Below are positions 17,692 to 27,021 of a stretch of DNA of 64,000 nt, in pieces. Positions within the stretch are counted from its first letter, which is position 1. Each line of letters starts with the position of its first letter. Source of the DNA: Prevotella sp. (GTDB lineage: Bacteria; Bacteroidota; Bacteroidia; Bacteroidales; Bacteroidaceae); the NCBI GenBank assembly GCA_016290175.1, contig JAEETD010000005.1, forward strand, positions 1 to 64,000. Reading direction: 5' to 3'. Position numbers and translations under genes: made by a program. Below the pieces are notes generated by a model. It ran no database searches. It was not told the origin of the DNA and saw only the letters and a list, made by a program, of their open reading frames with translations.

Positions 17692-18480
17692 ATGGAAGAA
17701 AACATCATCACCAGCGTTCAGAACGCCCGAATCAAGCACGTTGTAGCCCTGCAACAGAAGTCCTCTCTCCGTCGTGAGGAAGGTCTTTTCGTGGTCGAGG
17801 GCCAGCGCGAGATCGGGCACTGCATCGCGTGCGGCTACGAGATTGCCGAGCTCTTCGTCTGCCCTAGTCGTCTGGATCATCCAGAGAGTCTAGATAGTCT
17901 AGCCAGGCTGGAAGTCTCGCCAGCGGTCTATGAGAAGATGGCCTATCGTGGGAGCACTGAGGGAATGATTGCCGTAGCGAGATGCAAGGCGCACCGACTG
18001 GAGAGCCTCCAATTGAAGAAGAATCCGCTTGTGATTGTCTTGGAGCGCGTGGAGAAGCCCGGCAACCTGGGCGCTATCCTGCGCACCGCAGAGGCCGCTG
18101 GTGTCGATGCCGTCATCGTCTGCGACCCATTGACGGATATGTATAATCCCAACCTGATCCGCGCCAGCATCGGTGGAGTATTCAATGTACCCACAGCCAT
18201 CTGCACGTCAGAGGAGTGTATCACTTTCCTCAAGGCCAACGGCATCAAGATACTCACGGCTCAGTTGCAGGACTCGTACGAGTACTACGACTACGATATG
18301 ACCTGTGCCACAGCCATCGTGATGGGCACCGAGTCGACAGGTCTCACAAATCAGTGGCGCGAAGCAGCCGATGCCCATATCCGCATCCCCATGCTGGGAC
18401 GCCTCGACTCGCTTAACGTCAGCGTCAGCGCCGCTATCCTGATGTACGAAGCGGTACGGCAGAGAAGAGTGAATAGTTAA
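17692..18480 (+). CDS. TrmH/SpoU-family RNA 2'-O-methyltransferase
   Basis: VILERVEKPGNLGAILRTAEAAGVDAV, AIVMGTESTGLT, IPMLGRLDSLNVSVSAAILMYE. Confidence 0.9.
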   Translation: MEENIITSVQNARIKHVVALQQKSSLRREEGLFVVEGQREIGHCIACGYEIAELFVCPSRLDHPESLDSLARLEVSPAVYEKMAYRGSTEGMIAVARCKAHRLESLQLKKNPLVIVLERVEKPGNLGAILRTAEAAGVDAVIVCDPLTDMYNPNLIRASIGGVFNVPTAICTSEECITFLKANGIKILTAQLQDSYEYYDYDMTCATAIVMGTESTGLTNQWREAADAHIRIPMLGRLDSLNVSVSAAILMYEAVRQRRVNS

Positions 18481-18493
18481 TAAATAATAGTGA
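18466..18493. repeat. heptamer array AGAGTGA/ATAGTTA/ATAAATA/ATAGTGA at the trmH-mtn junction
   Basis: Four degenerate 7-mers spanning the stop and adjacent start. Confidence 0.65.
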
Positions 18494-19122
18494 TGAAGAT
18501 AGGAATGATTGTAGCAATGGAAAAGGAACTGAAGCAGCTCCGTCCATTATTTTCTGAAGACAAGGTGATCCTGCAGAAGAGCGGCATCGCCACCGTCAAC
18601 GCAGCCATACAGGCAGTAGAGATGATCCGCCAGTACAAGCCCGACTGCATCATCTCCAGCGGATGTGCAGGCGGCAATGGCGACGATATCAACCTGCAGG
18701 ATGTAGTGGTGAGTTCGGAACTCACTTATCACGATGTATATTGCGGCAAAGCCATCGACGATACAACGGTATATGGGCAAGTGCAAGGTCTGCCCGCCCG
18801 CTATCAGGCCGACCCTTATCTGTTGGAGAAAGCCCAGTTGACGGGTGCAAAGCCTGGACTGATCGTCACTGGCGACTGGTTTGTCGATTCCAAGGAGAAG
18901 ATGCGCGAGATCGTAGGGCACTTCCCCGATGCAAAGGCCGTCGATATGGAGTCATGTGCCATCGCGCAGGTATGCTATATCTATAAGGTACCCTTCATCT
19001 CCTTCCGCCTCATCAGCGATATCCCCCTGCGCGACACCGATGCTTCGCAGTATCACAACTTCTGGGACTCTGTCGCTGAGAAATCATTCCAAACCACCAA
19101 GACATTCATCGAAAGCCTGTAA
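18493..19122 (+). CDS. mtn: 5'-methylthioadenosine/S-adenosylhomocysteine nucleosidase
   Basis: MKIGMIVAMEKEL...SGCAGG...AVDMESCAIAQVCYIYKVPFISFRLISD. Confidence 0.9.
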   Translation: MKIGMIVAMEKELKQLRPLFSEDKVILQKSGIATVNAAIQAVEMIRQYKPDCIISSGCAGGNGDDINLQDVVVSSELTYHDVYCGKAIDDTTVYGQVQGLPARYQADPYLLEKAQLTGAKPGLIVTGDWFVDSKEKMREIVGHFPDAKAVDMESCAIAQVCYIYKVPFISFRLISDIPLRDTDASQYHNFWDSVAEKSFQTTKTFIESL

Positions 19123-19148
19123 AAGGTAAAAAAGTAAAAAGGTAAAAT
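19120..19148. repeat. 8-bp degenerate array GTAAAAGGTAAAAAAGTAAAAAGGTAAAA at the mtn-luxS junction
   Basis: Shares GTAAAAAGG units with 11549-11585. Confidence 0.8.
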
Positions 19149-19643
19149 ATGGAAGTTATTCAGAGTTTTACGATTGACCACACGCATTTGAAACCCGGCA
19201 TCTACGTCTCCCGCGAGGATAATGGTTTTACCACCTTCGACCTACGTATCACCGAGCCCAACAAGGAACCGGCTATTGCCCCTGGTGCCATGCACAGCAT
19301 GGAACATCTGATGGCCACATGGTTCCGCAACTCCCAGGTCAAGGACGATGTGGTCTATGTGGGTCCCATGGGCTGCCTTACGGGCATGTATATCATCATG
19401 AAAGGCACATATACCGTCGAGGACATGCGCCAGCTGACCATCGAATGTCTGGAGTGGATACTCACCCAGACGGAGGTTCCGGCAACGACGCCTGAGACCT
19501 GTGGCAACTATCTGCTCCACGACCTCCCGATGTGCAAATGGGAAAGTGCCCGCTACCTCGACCGTCTGCAGAACGATTTCCACAGCGAGTACACCCAACT
19601 CCGGATCACCCTCGACGACGGCAAGGTCTTTGCCGATGCTTAG
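19149..19643 (+). CDS. luxS: S-ribosylhomocysteine lyase (AI-2 synthesis)
   Basis: SFTIDHTHLKPGIYVSR, MHSMEHLMATWFRN, VGPMGCLTGMY. Confidence 0.95.
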   Translation: MEVIQSFTIDHTHLKPGIYVSREDNGFTTFDLRITEPNKEPAIAPGAMHSMEHLMATWFRNSQVKDDVVYVGPMGCLTGMYIIMKGTYTVEDMRQLTIECLEWILTQTEVPATTPETCGNYLLHDLPMCKWESARYLDRLQNDFHSEYTQLRITLDDGKVFADA

Positions 19644-19668
19644 CAACAATTAAACTACACATATCAAC

Positions 19669-20784
19669 ATGAAGATCAACTATTCTTATCTCATCTTAAT
19701 GATGGCGTTTCTGCTGACCGTCTCCTGCGGCAGCGAGAAGAAAAAGCCCCACGACGCCGTACAATACAAGACCCTGGTGGTGAGCCAGAAGGACATGACG
19801 CTCACCCGCCAATACAGCGCCCGACTCACAGGCCGACAGATTGTCGAGGTACGCCCCCAGGTGTCTGGCTGTATCACCCGTATCCTGACAGCCGAAGGTC
19901 AGGCCGTCCGTAAAGGACAGACGCTGTTCATCATCGATCAGGTGCCCTTCCGTGCTGCCCTTGAGGTGGCGGTTGCTGCCAGAAAGAGCGCAGAGGCCCG
20001 TCTGGCAACGGCGAAGATGAACTACGAGAACGAGGCGCGCCTGCAACAGGGCAACGTGGTGGGCGACGTCTCGGTACAATCGATGCGCAACGCCCTGTCT
20101 GAGGCAGAGGCGGCTCTGGCACAAGCGAAGGCTCAGGAAACCAACGCCCGCAACAACCTGAGTTACACCGAGGTGAAAAGTCCTGTTGACGGTATGGCCT
20201 CGATGATTCCCTGGCATGTAGGCTCGCTCGTCAGCAGCAGTATCAGCGAACCGCTGGTCACCGTTGCCGACGATAAAGAGATGTACGCCTACTTCAGCAT
20301 CACCGAAAACCAGACCCTCGACCTTATCTCGCAATACGGCTCCATCAATGACTTCATCGCCAAGGCTCCCGCAGTCAGCCTGCGGCTAAGCAATGGCAAA
20401 GACTATGACCAGGCAGGTCGTATCAGTGCCGTCAGTGGTATTGTCGACGGACAGACTGGTGCCGTCACCTTGCGTGCCACCTTCCCTAATACGGGGCATC
20501 TGCTGCATAATGGCGGCAGTGCGACCATCATCGTACCCACCCAGCGTTCGCAATGCATCGTCATTCCTCAGGAGGCCACTTATGAACTGCAGAACCGCTC
20601 CTTCGTCTACCGCGTCATCGATGGCAAGACGAAGGCCACCTCTGTCACCTTGTTCTCCCAGAACAACGGCAAGGAATACATCGTTGAAGAAGGTCTTCAC
20701 GTCGGCGACACCATCATTGCCGAGGGTGCCGGTCTGCTGAAAGACGGAATCGAAGTGAAAGAAGAGGTAAGAGGTAAGAAGTAA
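19669..20784 (+). CDS. RND efflux periplasmic adaptor (MFP), lipoprotein
   Basis: LTVSCGSE lipobox, EVRPQVSGCITRILTAEGQAVRKGQTLFIID. Confidence 0.9.
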   Translation: MKINYSYLILMMAFLLTVSCGSEKKKPHDAVQYKTLVVSQKDMTLTRQYSARLTGRQIVEVRPQVSGCITRILTAEGQAVRKGQTLFIIDQVPFRAALEVAVAARKSAEARLATAKMNYENEARLQQGNVVGDVSVQSMRNALSEAEAALAQAKAQETNARNNLSYTEVKSPVDGMASMIPWHVGSLVSSSISEPLVTVADDKEMYAYFSITENQTLDLISQYGSINDFIAKAPAVSLRLSNGKDYDQAGRISAVSGIVDGQTGAVTLRATFPNTGHLLHNGGSATIIVPTQRSQCIVIPQEATYELQNRSFVYRVIDGKTKATSVTLFSQNNGKEYIVEEGLHVGDTIIAEGAGLLKDGIEVKEEVRGKK

Positions 20785-20791
20785 GAGGTAT
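20764..20791. repeat. heptamer array GAGGTAA/GAGGTAA/GAAGTAA/GAGGTAT at the MFP-RND junction
   Basis: Four 7-mers covering the MFP stop codon up to the RND start. Confidence 0.9.
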
Positions 20792-23700
20792 GAACGTTAA
20801 GACTTTCATTGACCGCCCGATACTCTCCGGTGTGATTTCAGTGCTGATGGTGCTCGTAGGTGTCATCGGACTGAGCCAGCTCGCTCTTGAACAGTTCCCG
20901 GAGATAGCGCCCCCTACCGTCCGTATCATGGCCAGTTATACCGGTGCCAATGCCGAAACGGTACAGAAGAGCGTTGTCGTACCCCTCGAAGAAGCCATCA
21001 ACGGTGTCGAGGGCATGATGTACATGACCTCCAACGCTTCGAACAACGGTTCCGGCTCCATCGGCATCTTCTTCCGTCAGGGCACCGATCCCGATATGGC
21101 GATGGTGAACGTTCAGAATCGTGCTGCCACCGTACAGGGCCGACTCCCCAGCGATGTAGTGAAGAGCGGACTTACCGTGCGTAAGCGACAGACATCGAAT
21201 ATCAAACAAATGGCCGTCTACAGTCCCGACAGCACCTTCGACCGTGCTTTCCTGGCCAACTATACGAAGATCAACATTGAGCCGCGCCTGAGCCGTATCC
21301 CCGGTGTGGGTGAGGTGAACGTGATGGGTGCTGACTACTCCATGCGCATCTGGCTCGACCCTTTGAAGATGGCCCGCTACGGCCTCACCCCCAGCGACAT
21401 CACACAGGTGCTCAACGAGCAGAACGTGGAGGTGGCCACTGGTACCCTCGGTGCCGAAAGTTCCAACACCTTCCAATATGTGTTGAAATATCGCGGACGC
21501 TACGTAGATGAGGAGGGCTATGAGAACCTCGTCATCCGTTCGCTGCCCAACGGAGACGTGCTCCGCATCAAGGATATCGCCCGGGTGGAACTCGGTTCGC
21601 AGAACTATAACATCATCGCCGAAACCAACGGCTCGCCAGGCGTGAACATCTCCATCAACCAGGTGGCAGGTTCCAACGCCAATGAGATCATCAAGCAGAT
21701 CGACCGCGAGATAGAGGATATCCGCGGGTCATTACCCCCGGGCATCGTCATCGAAGACCTCGAATCAAAGAAGGACTTCCTCGACGCCTCCATCACCAGC
21801 GTGGTAGAAACACTGCTCGAAGCCCTGGCACTGGTCATCCTCGTGGTGTTCCTCTTCCTGCAGAGCTGGCGCGCCACCATCATCCCCGCTGTGGCTATCA
21901 TGGTGTCACTCATCGCCACGCTTGCCGTTATCTATGCCATCGGCTTCTCGCTCAACATGCTGACGCTCTTCGCCCTCGTGCTGGTCATCGGTACGGTGGT
22001 CGACGATGCCATCGTGGTGGTAGAGGCCGTTCAGGCGAAACTCGACGAGGGCGGAAAAAGCACCTACGACTCCACTATCTCTGCTATGCACGGCATCACT
22101 TCGGCGCTGGTCACCACCACCCTCGTCTTCATGGCAGTGTTCGTGCCCGTCTGTTTCATCGGAGGTGTCACAGGCACATTCTATACCCAGTTCGGTCTCA
22201 CTATGGCCATCGCTGTTGGTATCTCGCTGTTCAACGCCCTCACCCTCTCCCCTGCACTCAGCGCCCTCATCATGAGACCCAATACGACTCACGTGAGTCG
22301 CGGTTTCAAGGCCCGGTTCAATGCCGGCTTCAATGCGGTGCTCGATCGATATAAGCGCGCTGTGTCTATCGTCATTCCTAAACGCTGGCTCGCTGCCGCC
22401 CTCGTAGTGGTGGCCATCATCGGTCTCAGCTGGATGATGCGCACCACGAAGACCGGTCTTGTGCCCAATGAAGACATGGGTACCGTCTTCATCAACGTGC
22501 AGGCCTCGCCGGGTTCCAGCCTCCAACAGACCTATCATATATTAAAAGAGGTGGAAGAGCGCATCAAAGACCTGCCCCAGCTGCGTATCTATTCGCTCAT
22601 CGCTGGTAACTCAAACAATTTCGAGCAGTCATCCTCAAATGGTAACTTCACGCTGAAACTGAAGAAGTGGGGTGAGCGCAAGGGCAAAGGCGACGACGTG
22701 CAGAGCGTAGTCGACGAGATCTACCGTCGCACCGCCGACATCGCCAACGCAAAGATTCAGGTGAACACCCAGAACATGCTCCCGGGCTTCGGACGCATCA
22801 ACGGATTCGAACTCCACGTGCAGGATAAGCATGGTGGCACCATCGACGAGCTGTTGAACTATACCAACCGCCTTATTGCAGCCCTCAATGAGCGCCCGGA
22901 GATCAGCCGCGCCTTCACCAATTTCTCGCTGAAATACCCGCAGTACCGCGTCGAAGTCGATGCTGCCCTCTGCAAGCGTCGCGGTGTCTCCCCCAGCGAT
23001 GTGCTCTCGGCTCTCAGCGGCTATGTGGGCGGCTCCTATGCCTCCAATTTCGTGCGCTTCACCAAGCTCTACCGCGTGATGGTGCAGGCTTCGCCCGAAT
23101 ACCGTCTCGACACCGAGTCGCTCAACAATATCTTCGTGCGCAGTTCCTCGGGAGAGATGTCACCCATCGGACAGTACATCACCCTGACGCGCATCTACGG
23201 CTCCGAGACCCTCGCCCGCTTCAACCTCTTCCCGTCCATACAGTGTGGAGGCACTGCTGCAGAGGGCTACAGCTCCGGACAGGCCATCGACGCCATCCGT
23301 GAGACGGCTGCTGAGGTACTGCCCGAAGGTTATGGCTATGAGTTTGGAGGCATGAGCCGTGAGGAGGCATCGGCACAGAACACCACAGCGCTCGTGTTCG
23401 TTATCTGTATCGTGTTTATCTACCTCATCCTCTGCGGTCTCTACGAGAGTCTGTTCATCCCCATGGCGGTCATCCTGAGTGTGCCTTTCGGACTCCTCGG
23501 AAGCTTCATCTTCGCCCATCTCTGGGGACTGGAGAACAATATCTACATGCAGACGGGACTTATCATGCTTATCGGTCTGCTGTCGAAGACGGCCATCCTC
23601 TTGACGGAATACGCCTCTACACGCAGACGTCAGGGTATGGGCATCGTCGAAGCGGCCCTTGATGCAGCAGCCGTCCGTCTGCGCCCCATCCTCATGACTT

Positions 23701-23900
23701 CGCTCACGATGATCTTCGGCCTGCTGCCTCTGGCCCTTGCCACTGGCGTAGGTGCCAACGGCAACCGCTCGCTTGGTGTGGGTGCCATCGGTGGCATGCT
23801 CATCGGTACCATCGCCCTGCTGTTCATCGTCCCCTGTCTCTTCGTCATCTTCCAGACCATCGAGGAAAAGGTCTTCGGAAAAAAGGCAAATAATATCTAA
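20790..23900 (+). CDS. RND multidrug efflux permease
   Basis: 1036 aa, MNVKTFIDRPILSGVISVLMVLVGVIGLSQLALEQFPEIAPPTV, AcrB-type. Confidence 0.95.
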   Translation: MNVKTFIDRPILSGVISVLMVLVGVIGLSQLALEQFPEIAPPTVRIMASYTGANAETVQKSVVVPLEEAINGVEGMMYMTSNASNNGSGSIGIFFRQGTDPDMAMVNVQNRAATVQGRLPSDVVKSGLTVRKRQTSNIKQMAVYSPDSTFDRAFLANYTKINIEPRLSRIPGVGEVNVMGADYSMRIWLDPLKMARYGLTPSDITQVLNEQNVEVATGTLGAESSNTFQYVLKYRGRYVDEEGYENLVIRSLPNGDVLRIKDIARVELGSQNYNIIAETNGSPGVNISINQVAGSNANEIIKQIDREIEDIRGSLPPGIVIEDLESKKDFLDASITSVVETLLEALALVILVVFLFLQSWRATIIPAVAIMVSLIATLAVIYAIGFSLNMLTLFALVLVIGTVVDDAIVVVEAVQAKLDEGGKSTYDSTISAMHGITSALVTTTLVFMAVFVPVCFIGGVTGTFYTQFGLTMAIAVGISLFNALTLSPALSALIMRPNTTHVSRGFKARFNAGFNAVLDRYKRAVSIVIPKRWLAAALVVVAIIGLSWMMRTTKTGLVPNEDMGTVFINVQASPGSSLQQTYHILKEVEERIKDLPQLRIYSLIAGNSNNFEQSSSNGNFTLKLKKWGERKGKGDDVQSVVDEIYRRTADIANAKIQVNTQNMLPGFGRINGFELHVQDKHGGTIDELLNYTNRLIAALNERPEISRAFTNFSLKYPQYRVEVDAALCKRRGVSPSDVLSALSGYVGGSYASNFVRFTKLYRVMVQASPEYRLDTESLNNIFVRSSSGEMSPIGQYITLTRIYGSETLARFNLFPSIQCGGTAAEGYSSGQAIDAIRETAAEVLPEGYGYEFGGMSREEASAQNTTALVFVICIVFIYLILCGLYESLFIPMAVILSVPFGLLGSFIFAHLWGLENNIYMQTGLIMLIGLLSKTAILLTEYASTRRRQGMGIVEAALDAAAVRLRPILMTSLTMIFGLLPLALATGVGANGNRSLGVGAIGGMLIGTIALLFIVPCLFVIFQTIEEKVFGKKANNI

Positions 23901-23915
23901 AATAATGTAGGTTAT

Positions 23916-24674
23916 ATGAGAAAGGTTTTATTTTTGATGATTGCCACCATTTTTACCTTCTGTGGCACAATAAGGGTTCAGGCTCAGGTGATGAAAGCAG
24001 CCGACCTGGAAAAGTATGCCAAGAACAAATATGGTGACAAGTGGCTCGATGCTGCAGCCAACTTGAGTAAAGGCCTGTCATTTGACAAGAACGAGGCCCT
24101 GACCTACCAGCAGGTAATCGAGGCACCAGGTAAGACGAAACAGCAGCTCTACGTGGCTCTGAATTACTGGGTGACGGCAACCTTCAAGGACAAGCAGGCC
24201 ATTACACTGAACGACAAGGAGGCGGGCTGCATCATCGTCTCATCGACCATCGATGCCATCGCCGACCATACGGGCACGCTCTTCCGCTATGTGGTGAGCA
24301 TCACACCAGTGATCAAACTCGACATCAAGGATGGGAAAGTACGCGTGACCTATACCGTTCAGAACTACGACGTGCTGAAAGTGGAGGACGGAGGATGGTT
24401 GGGTAGTCTCGGTAGCGACAAAGGTGACCAGAGCAGACGGAACCAGACCATTTACAGCGACGGTAAACGCCTGAAGAACGATAATACCGACCGTCGGCTC
24501 TACGATGAGCAGTGGGAGATCACCAAGCACTATCCCTTCGTGGAGAAAGACGCCCAGAAGCGCACCTGCTCGAAGGCGCTCGTGATGACACACGCCTACT
24601 CGAACGCCATCATCGACAAGGTGGAAGAGGCGATCAAGAACGGCATCACCGGTGCGGATGACGACGACTGGTAA
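23916..24674 (+). CDS. DUF4468 domain-containing secreted protein
   Basis: Signal peptide; KQQLYVALNYWVTATFKDKQAITLNDKEAGCIIVSSTI. Confidence 0.75.
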   Translation: MRKVLFLMIATIFTFCGTIRVQAQVMKAADLEKYAKNKYGDKWLDAAANLSKGLSFDKNEALTYQQVIEAPGKTKQQLYVALNYWVTATFKDKQAITLNDKEAGCIIVSSTIDAIADHTGTLFRYVVSITPVIKLDIKDGKVRVTYTVQNYDVLKVEDGGWLGSLGSDKGDQSRRNQTIYSDGKRLKNDNTDRRLYDEQWEITKHYPFVEKDAQKRTCSKALVMTHAYSNAIIDKVEEAIKNGITGADDDDW

Positions 24675-24680
24675 TACTAT

Positions 24681-26489
24681 TTACCCTTTCTGAATGTTTG
24701 CCTTTTTGCGCTGATCGTGGTCGAGGATGGTCTTGCGCATACGCATCGACTTGGGTGTGACCTCGACGAGTTCATCCTGTTTGATGTACTCCAGGCACTC
24801 CTCCAGCGACATGACTGTCTTGGGCACGATGCGCGCCTTATCGTCAGTACCCGAGGCACGGACGTTGGTCAATTGCTTGGCCTTGCAGACATTGATCACC
24901 AGATCATTGTCATGGACATGCTCGCCCACCACCTGTCCGGCATAGACATCCTCACCCGGATCGATGAAGAACTTACCACGATCCTGCAGCTTATCAATAG
25001 CGTAGGCAAAGGCATTACCCGTATCCATAGAGATCATCGAACCGTTAACACGACGCTCAATCTCACCCTTATAAGGCTGGTACTCCTTGAAGCGGTGGGC
25101 CATGATGGCCTCGCCCTGGGAAGCTGTCAGCACATTGGTACGCAGACCGATGATACCGCGTGAGGGGATATTGAACTCAATATTCACGCGCTCACCCTGG
25201 TTCTCCATCGAGGTCATCTCGCCCTTACGACGGGTAACCATATCGATCATCTTCGAGGCAAATTCCTCAGGCACATTGATGGTGAGTTCCTCAACAGGCT
25301 CGTGCTTCACACCGTCAATCTCCTTATAGATCACCTGGGGCTGGCCTACCTGCAGTTCATAGCCCTCACGACGCATGGTCTCGACAAGCACAGAGAGGTG
25401 GAGCACACCACGCCCCGAGACCACCCACTTATCGGTAGAATCCTCAAACGGCTCCACCTTCAGGGCGAGGTTCTTCTCGAGTTCCTTCTCCAGACGGTCG
25501 TTGATATGGCGCGAAGTAACAAACTTACCCTCCTTACCGAAGAACGGCGAGTCGTTGATGGTGAAGAGCATCGACATAGTAGGCTCGTCGATGGCGATAG
25601 GCGGCAGCGGCTCGGGATTCTCGAGGTCGCAGATGGTGTCGCCGATTTCAAACTTGTCGAGTCCGATGACAGCACAGATGTCTCCGCAGTCAACGCTCTC
25701 AGTACGCACATGACTCATGCCCTCGAAGGTATGAAGCTCCTTGATCTTCGTCTTCTCCATCGAACCATCACGATGGGCGATGGTCACCTGCATGCCGTCC
25801 TTGAGTTGTCCGCGATGCACACGTCCCACGGCGATACGGCCCTGATAGCTCGAATAGTCAAGCGAGGTGATGAGCATCTGGGGTGTACCCTCAATCTGCT
25901 CAGGAGCCGGAATCACCTCGATGATCTTATCTAATAAATAGGTAATGTCGGTAGTAGGCTTGTTGTAGTCCTCACCCATCCAGCCGTTCTTCGCGGAGCC
26001 ATAGACCACGGGGAAATCGAGCTGGTCCTCGGTGGCATTGAGCGAGAACATGAGGTCGAACACCATCTCATACACCTCTTCAGGGCGACAGTTGGGCTTA
26101 TCCACCTTGTTCACCACCACGATGGGCTTCAGACCGATCTGGAGAGCTTTCTGCAGCACGAAGCGGGTCTGGGGCATCGGACCCTCAAAGGCATCGACGA
26201 GCAACAGACAGCCGTCGGCCATATTCAACACACGTTCCACCTCGCCACCGAAGTCGGAGTGTCCCGGGGTGTCGATGATATTGATCTTTACGCCTTTCCA
26301 GTTGATAGACACATTCTTCGAGAGAATGGTGATGCCACGCTCGCGCTCCAGGTCGTTGGCATCCAATACCTGATTGCTGAGATTCTGTCCCTCACGGAAG
26401 AGATTTCCAGCCAGCATCATCTTGTCGACGAGTGTCGTTTTACCATGGTCGACATGTGCTATAATTGCTATGTTTCTGATATCCTGCAT
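24681..26489 (-). CDS. typA: TypA/BipA translational GTPase
   Basis: IAHVDHGKTTLVDKMM, DTPGHSDFGGEVERVLNMADG; 602 aa. Confidence 0.97.
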   Translation of the reverse strand: MQDIRNIAIIAHVDHGKTTLVDKMMLAGNLFREGQNLSNQVLDANDLERERGITILSKNVSINWKGVKINIIDTPGHSDFGGEVERVLNMADGCLLLVDAFEGPMPQTRFVLQKALQIGLKPIVVVNKVDKPNCRPEEVYEMVFDLMFSLNATEDQLDFPVVYGSAKNGWMGEDYNKPTTDITYLLDKIIEVIPAPEQIEGTPQMLITSLDYSSYQGRIAVGRVHRGQLKDGMQVTIAHRDGSMEKTKIKELHTFEGMSHVRTESVDCGDICAVIGLDKFEIGDTICDLENPEPLPPIAIDEPTMSMLFTINDSPFFGKEGKFVTSRHINDRLEKELEKNLALKVEPFEDSTDKWVVSGRGVLHLSVLVETMRREGYELQVGQPQVIYKEIDGVKHEPVEELTINVPEEFASKMIDMVTRRKGEMTSMENQGERVNIEFNIPSRGIIGLRTNVLTASQGEAIMAHRFKEYQPYKGEIERRVNGSMISMDTGNAFAYAIDKLQDRGKFFIDPGEDVYAGQVVGEHVHDNDLVINVCKAKQLTNVRASGTDDKARIVPKTVMSLEECLEYIKQDELVEVTPKSMRMRKTILDHDQRKKANIQKG

Positions 26490-26555
26490 ACTTATTTACT
26501 TATTTTGCGGGTGCAAAATTACAAAAAAAATGTAAAAAACGGGGTATGGAGGTAA

Positions 26556-26591
26556 ATTTTTCACTTTTCACTTTTCACTTTTCACTTTTTT
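26556..26591. repeat. heptamer array (TTTTCAC)n upstream of the rpsO promoter
   Basis: TTTTTCACTTTTCACTTTTCACTTTTCACTTTTTT. Confidence 0.85.
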
Positions 26592-26594
26592 TTG

Positions 26595-26602
26595 TACCTT
26601 TG
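26595..26602 (+). promoter_or_regulatory. -7 box TACCTTTG of the rpsO promoter
   Basis: TAnnTTTG consensus, intergenic. Confidence 0.6.
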
Positions 26603-26713
26603 CAGCCGCATTTCGGAAAATCCGGAGCATTTGACGACGTAAACCGGCTGGTGATTAGGCAGGAGAGGCGTCCGAAAGATGTATATGCAAACAACATTTA
26701 ATCACTTTAAATT

Positions 26714-26983
26714 ATGTATTTAGACAAAGCAAAGAAAGAGGAAATCTTCGGTAAGTATGGTAAGGGAACCACAGATACCGGTTCTGCAGAGGCTCAGATC
26801 GCCCTGTTCAGCTATCGAATCTCTCACCTGACCGAGCACCTGAAGAAGAATCACAAGGACCACGCAACAGCCCGTTCACTGACCATGCTGGTTGGTAAGC
26901 GTCGTAAGTTGCTGAAGTACCTCTACAATAACGACATCAATCGTTATCGTGCCATCATCAAGGCTCTCGGACTGAGAAAGTAA
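26714..26983 (+). CDS. rpsO: 30S ribosomal protein S15
   Basis: 89 aa, TGSAEAQIALFSYRISHLTEHLKKNHKDHATARSLTMLVGKRRKLLKYL. Confidence 0.97.
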   Translation: MYLDKAKKEEIFGKYGKGTTDTGSAEAQIALFSYRISHLTEHLKKNHKDHATARSLTMLVGKRRKLLKYLYNNDINRYRAIIKALGLRK

Positions 26984-26992
26984 CAAACAAAC

Positions 26993-27021
26993 ATAAAGGC
27001 TCGCAATTAGCGAGCCTTTAT
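26993..27021. terminator. bidirectional terminator between rpsO and the GH28 gene
   Basis: TAAAGGCTCGC-AATTA-GCGAGCCTTTA; GH28 stop codon lies in the loop. Confidence 0.85.
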
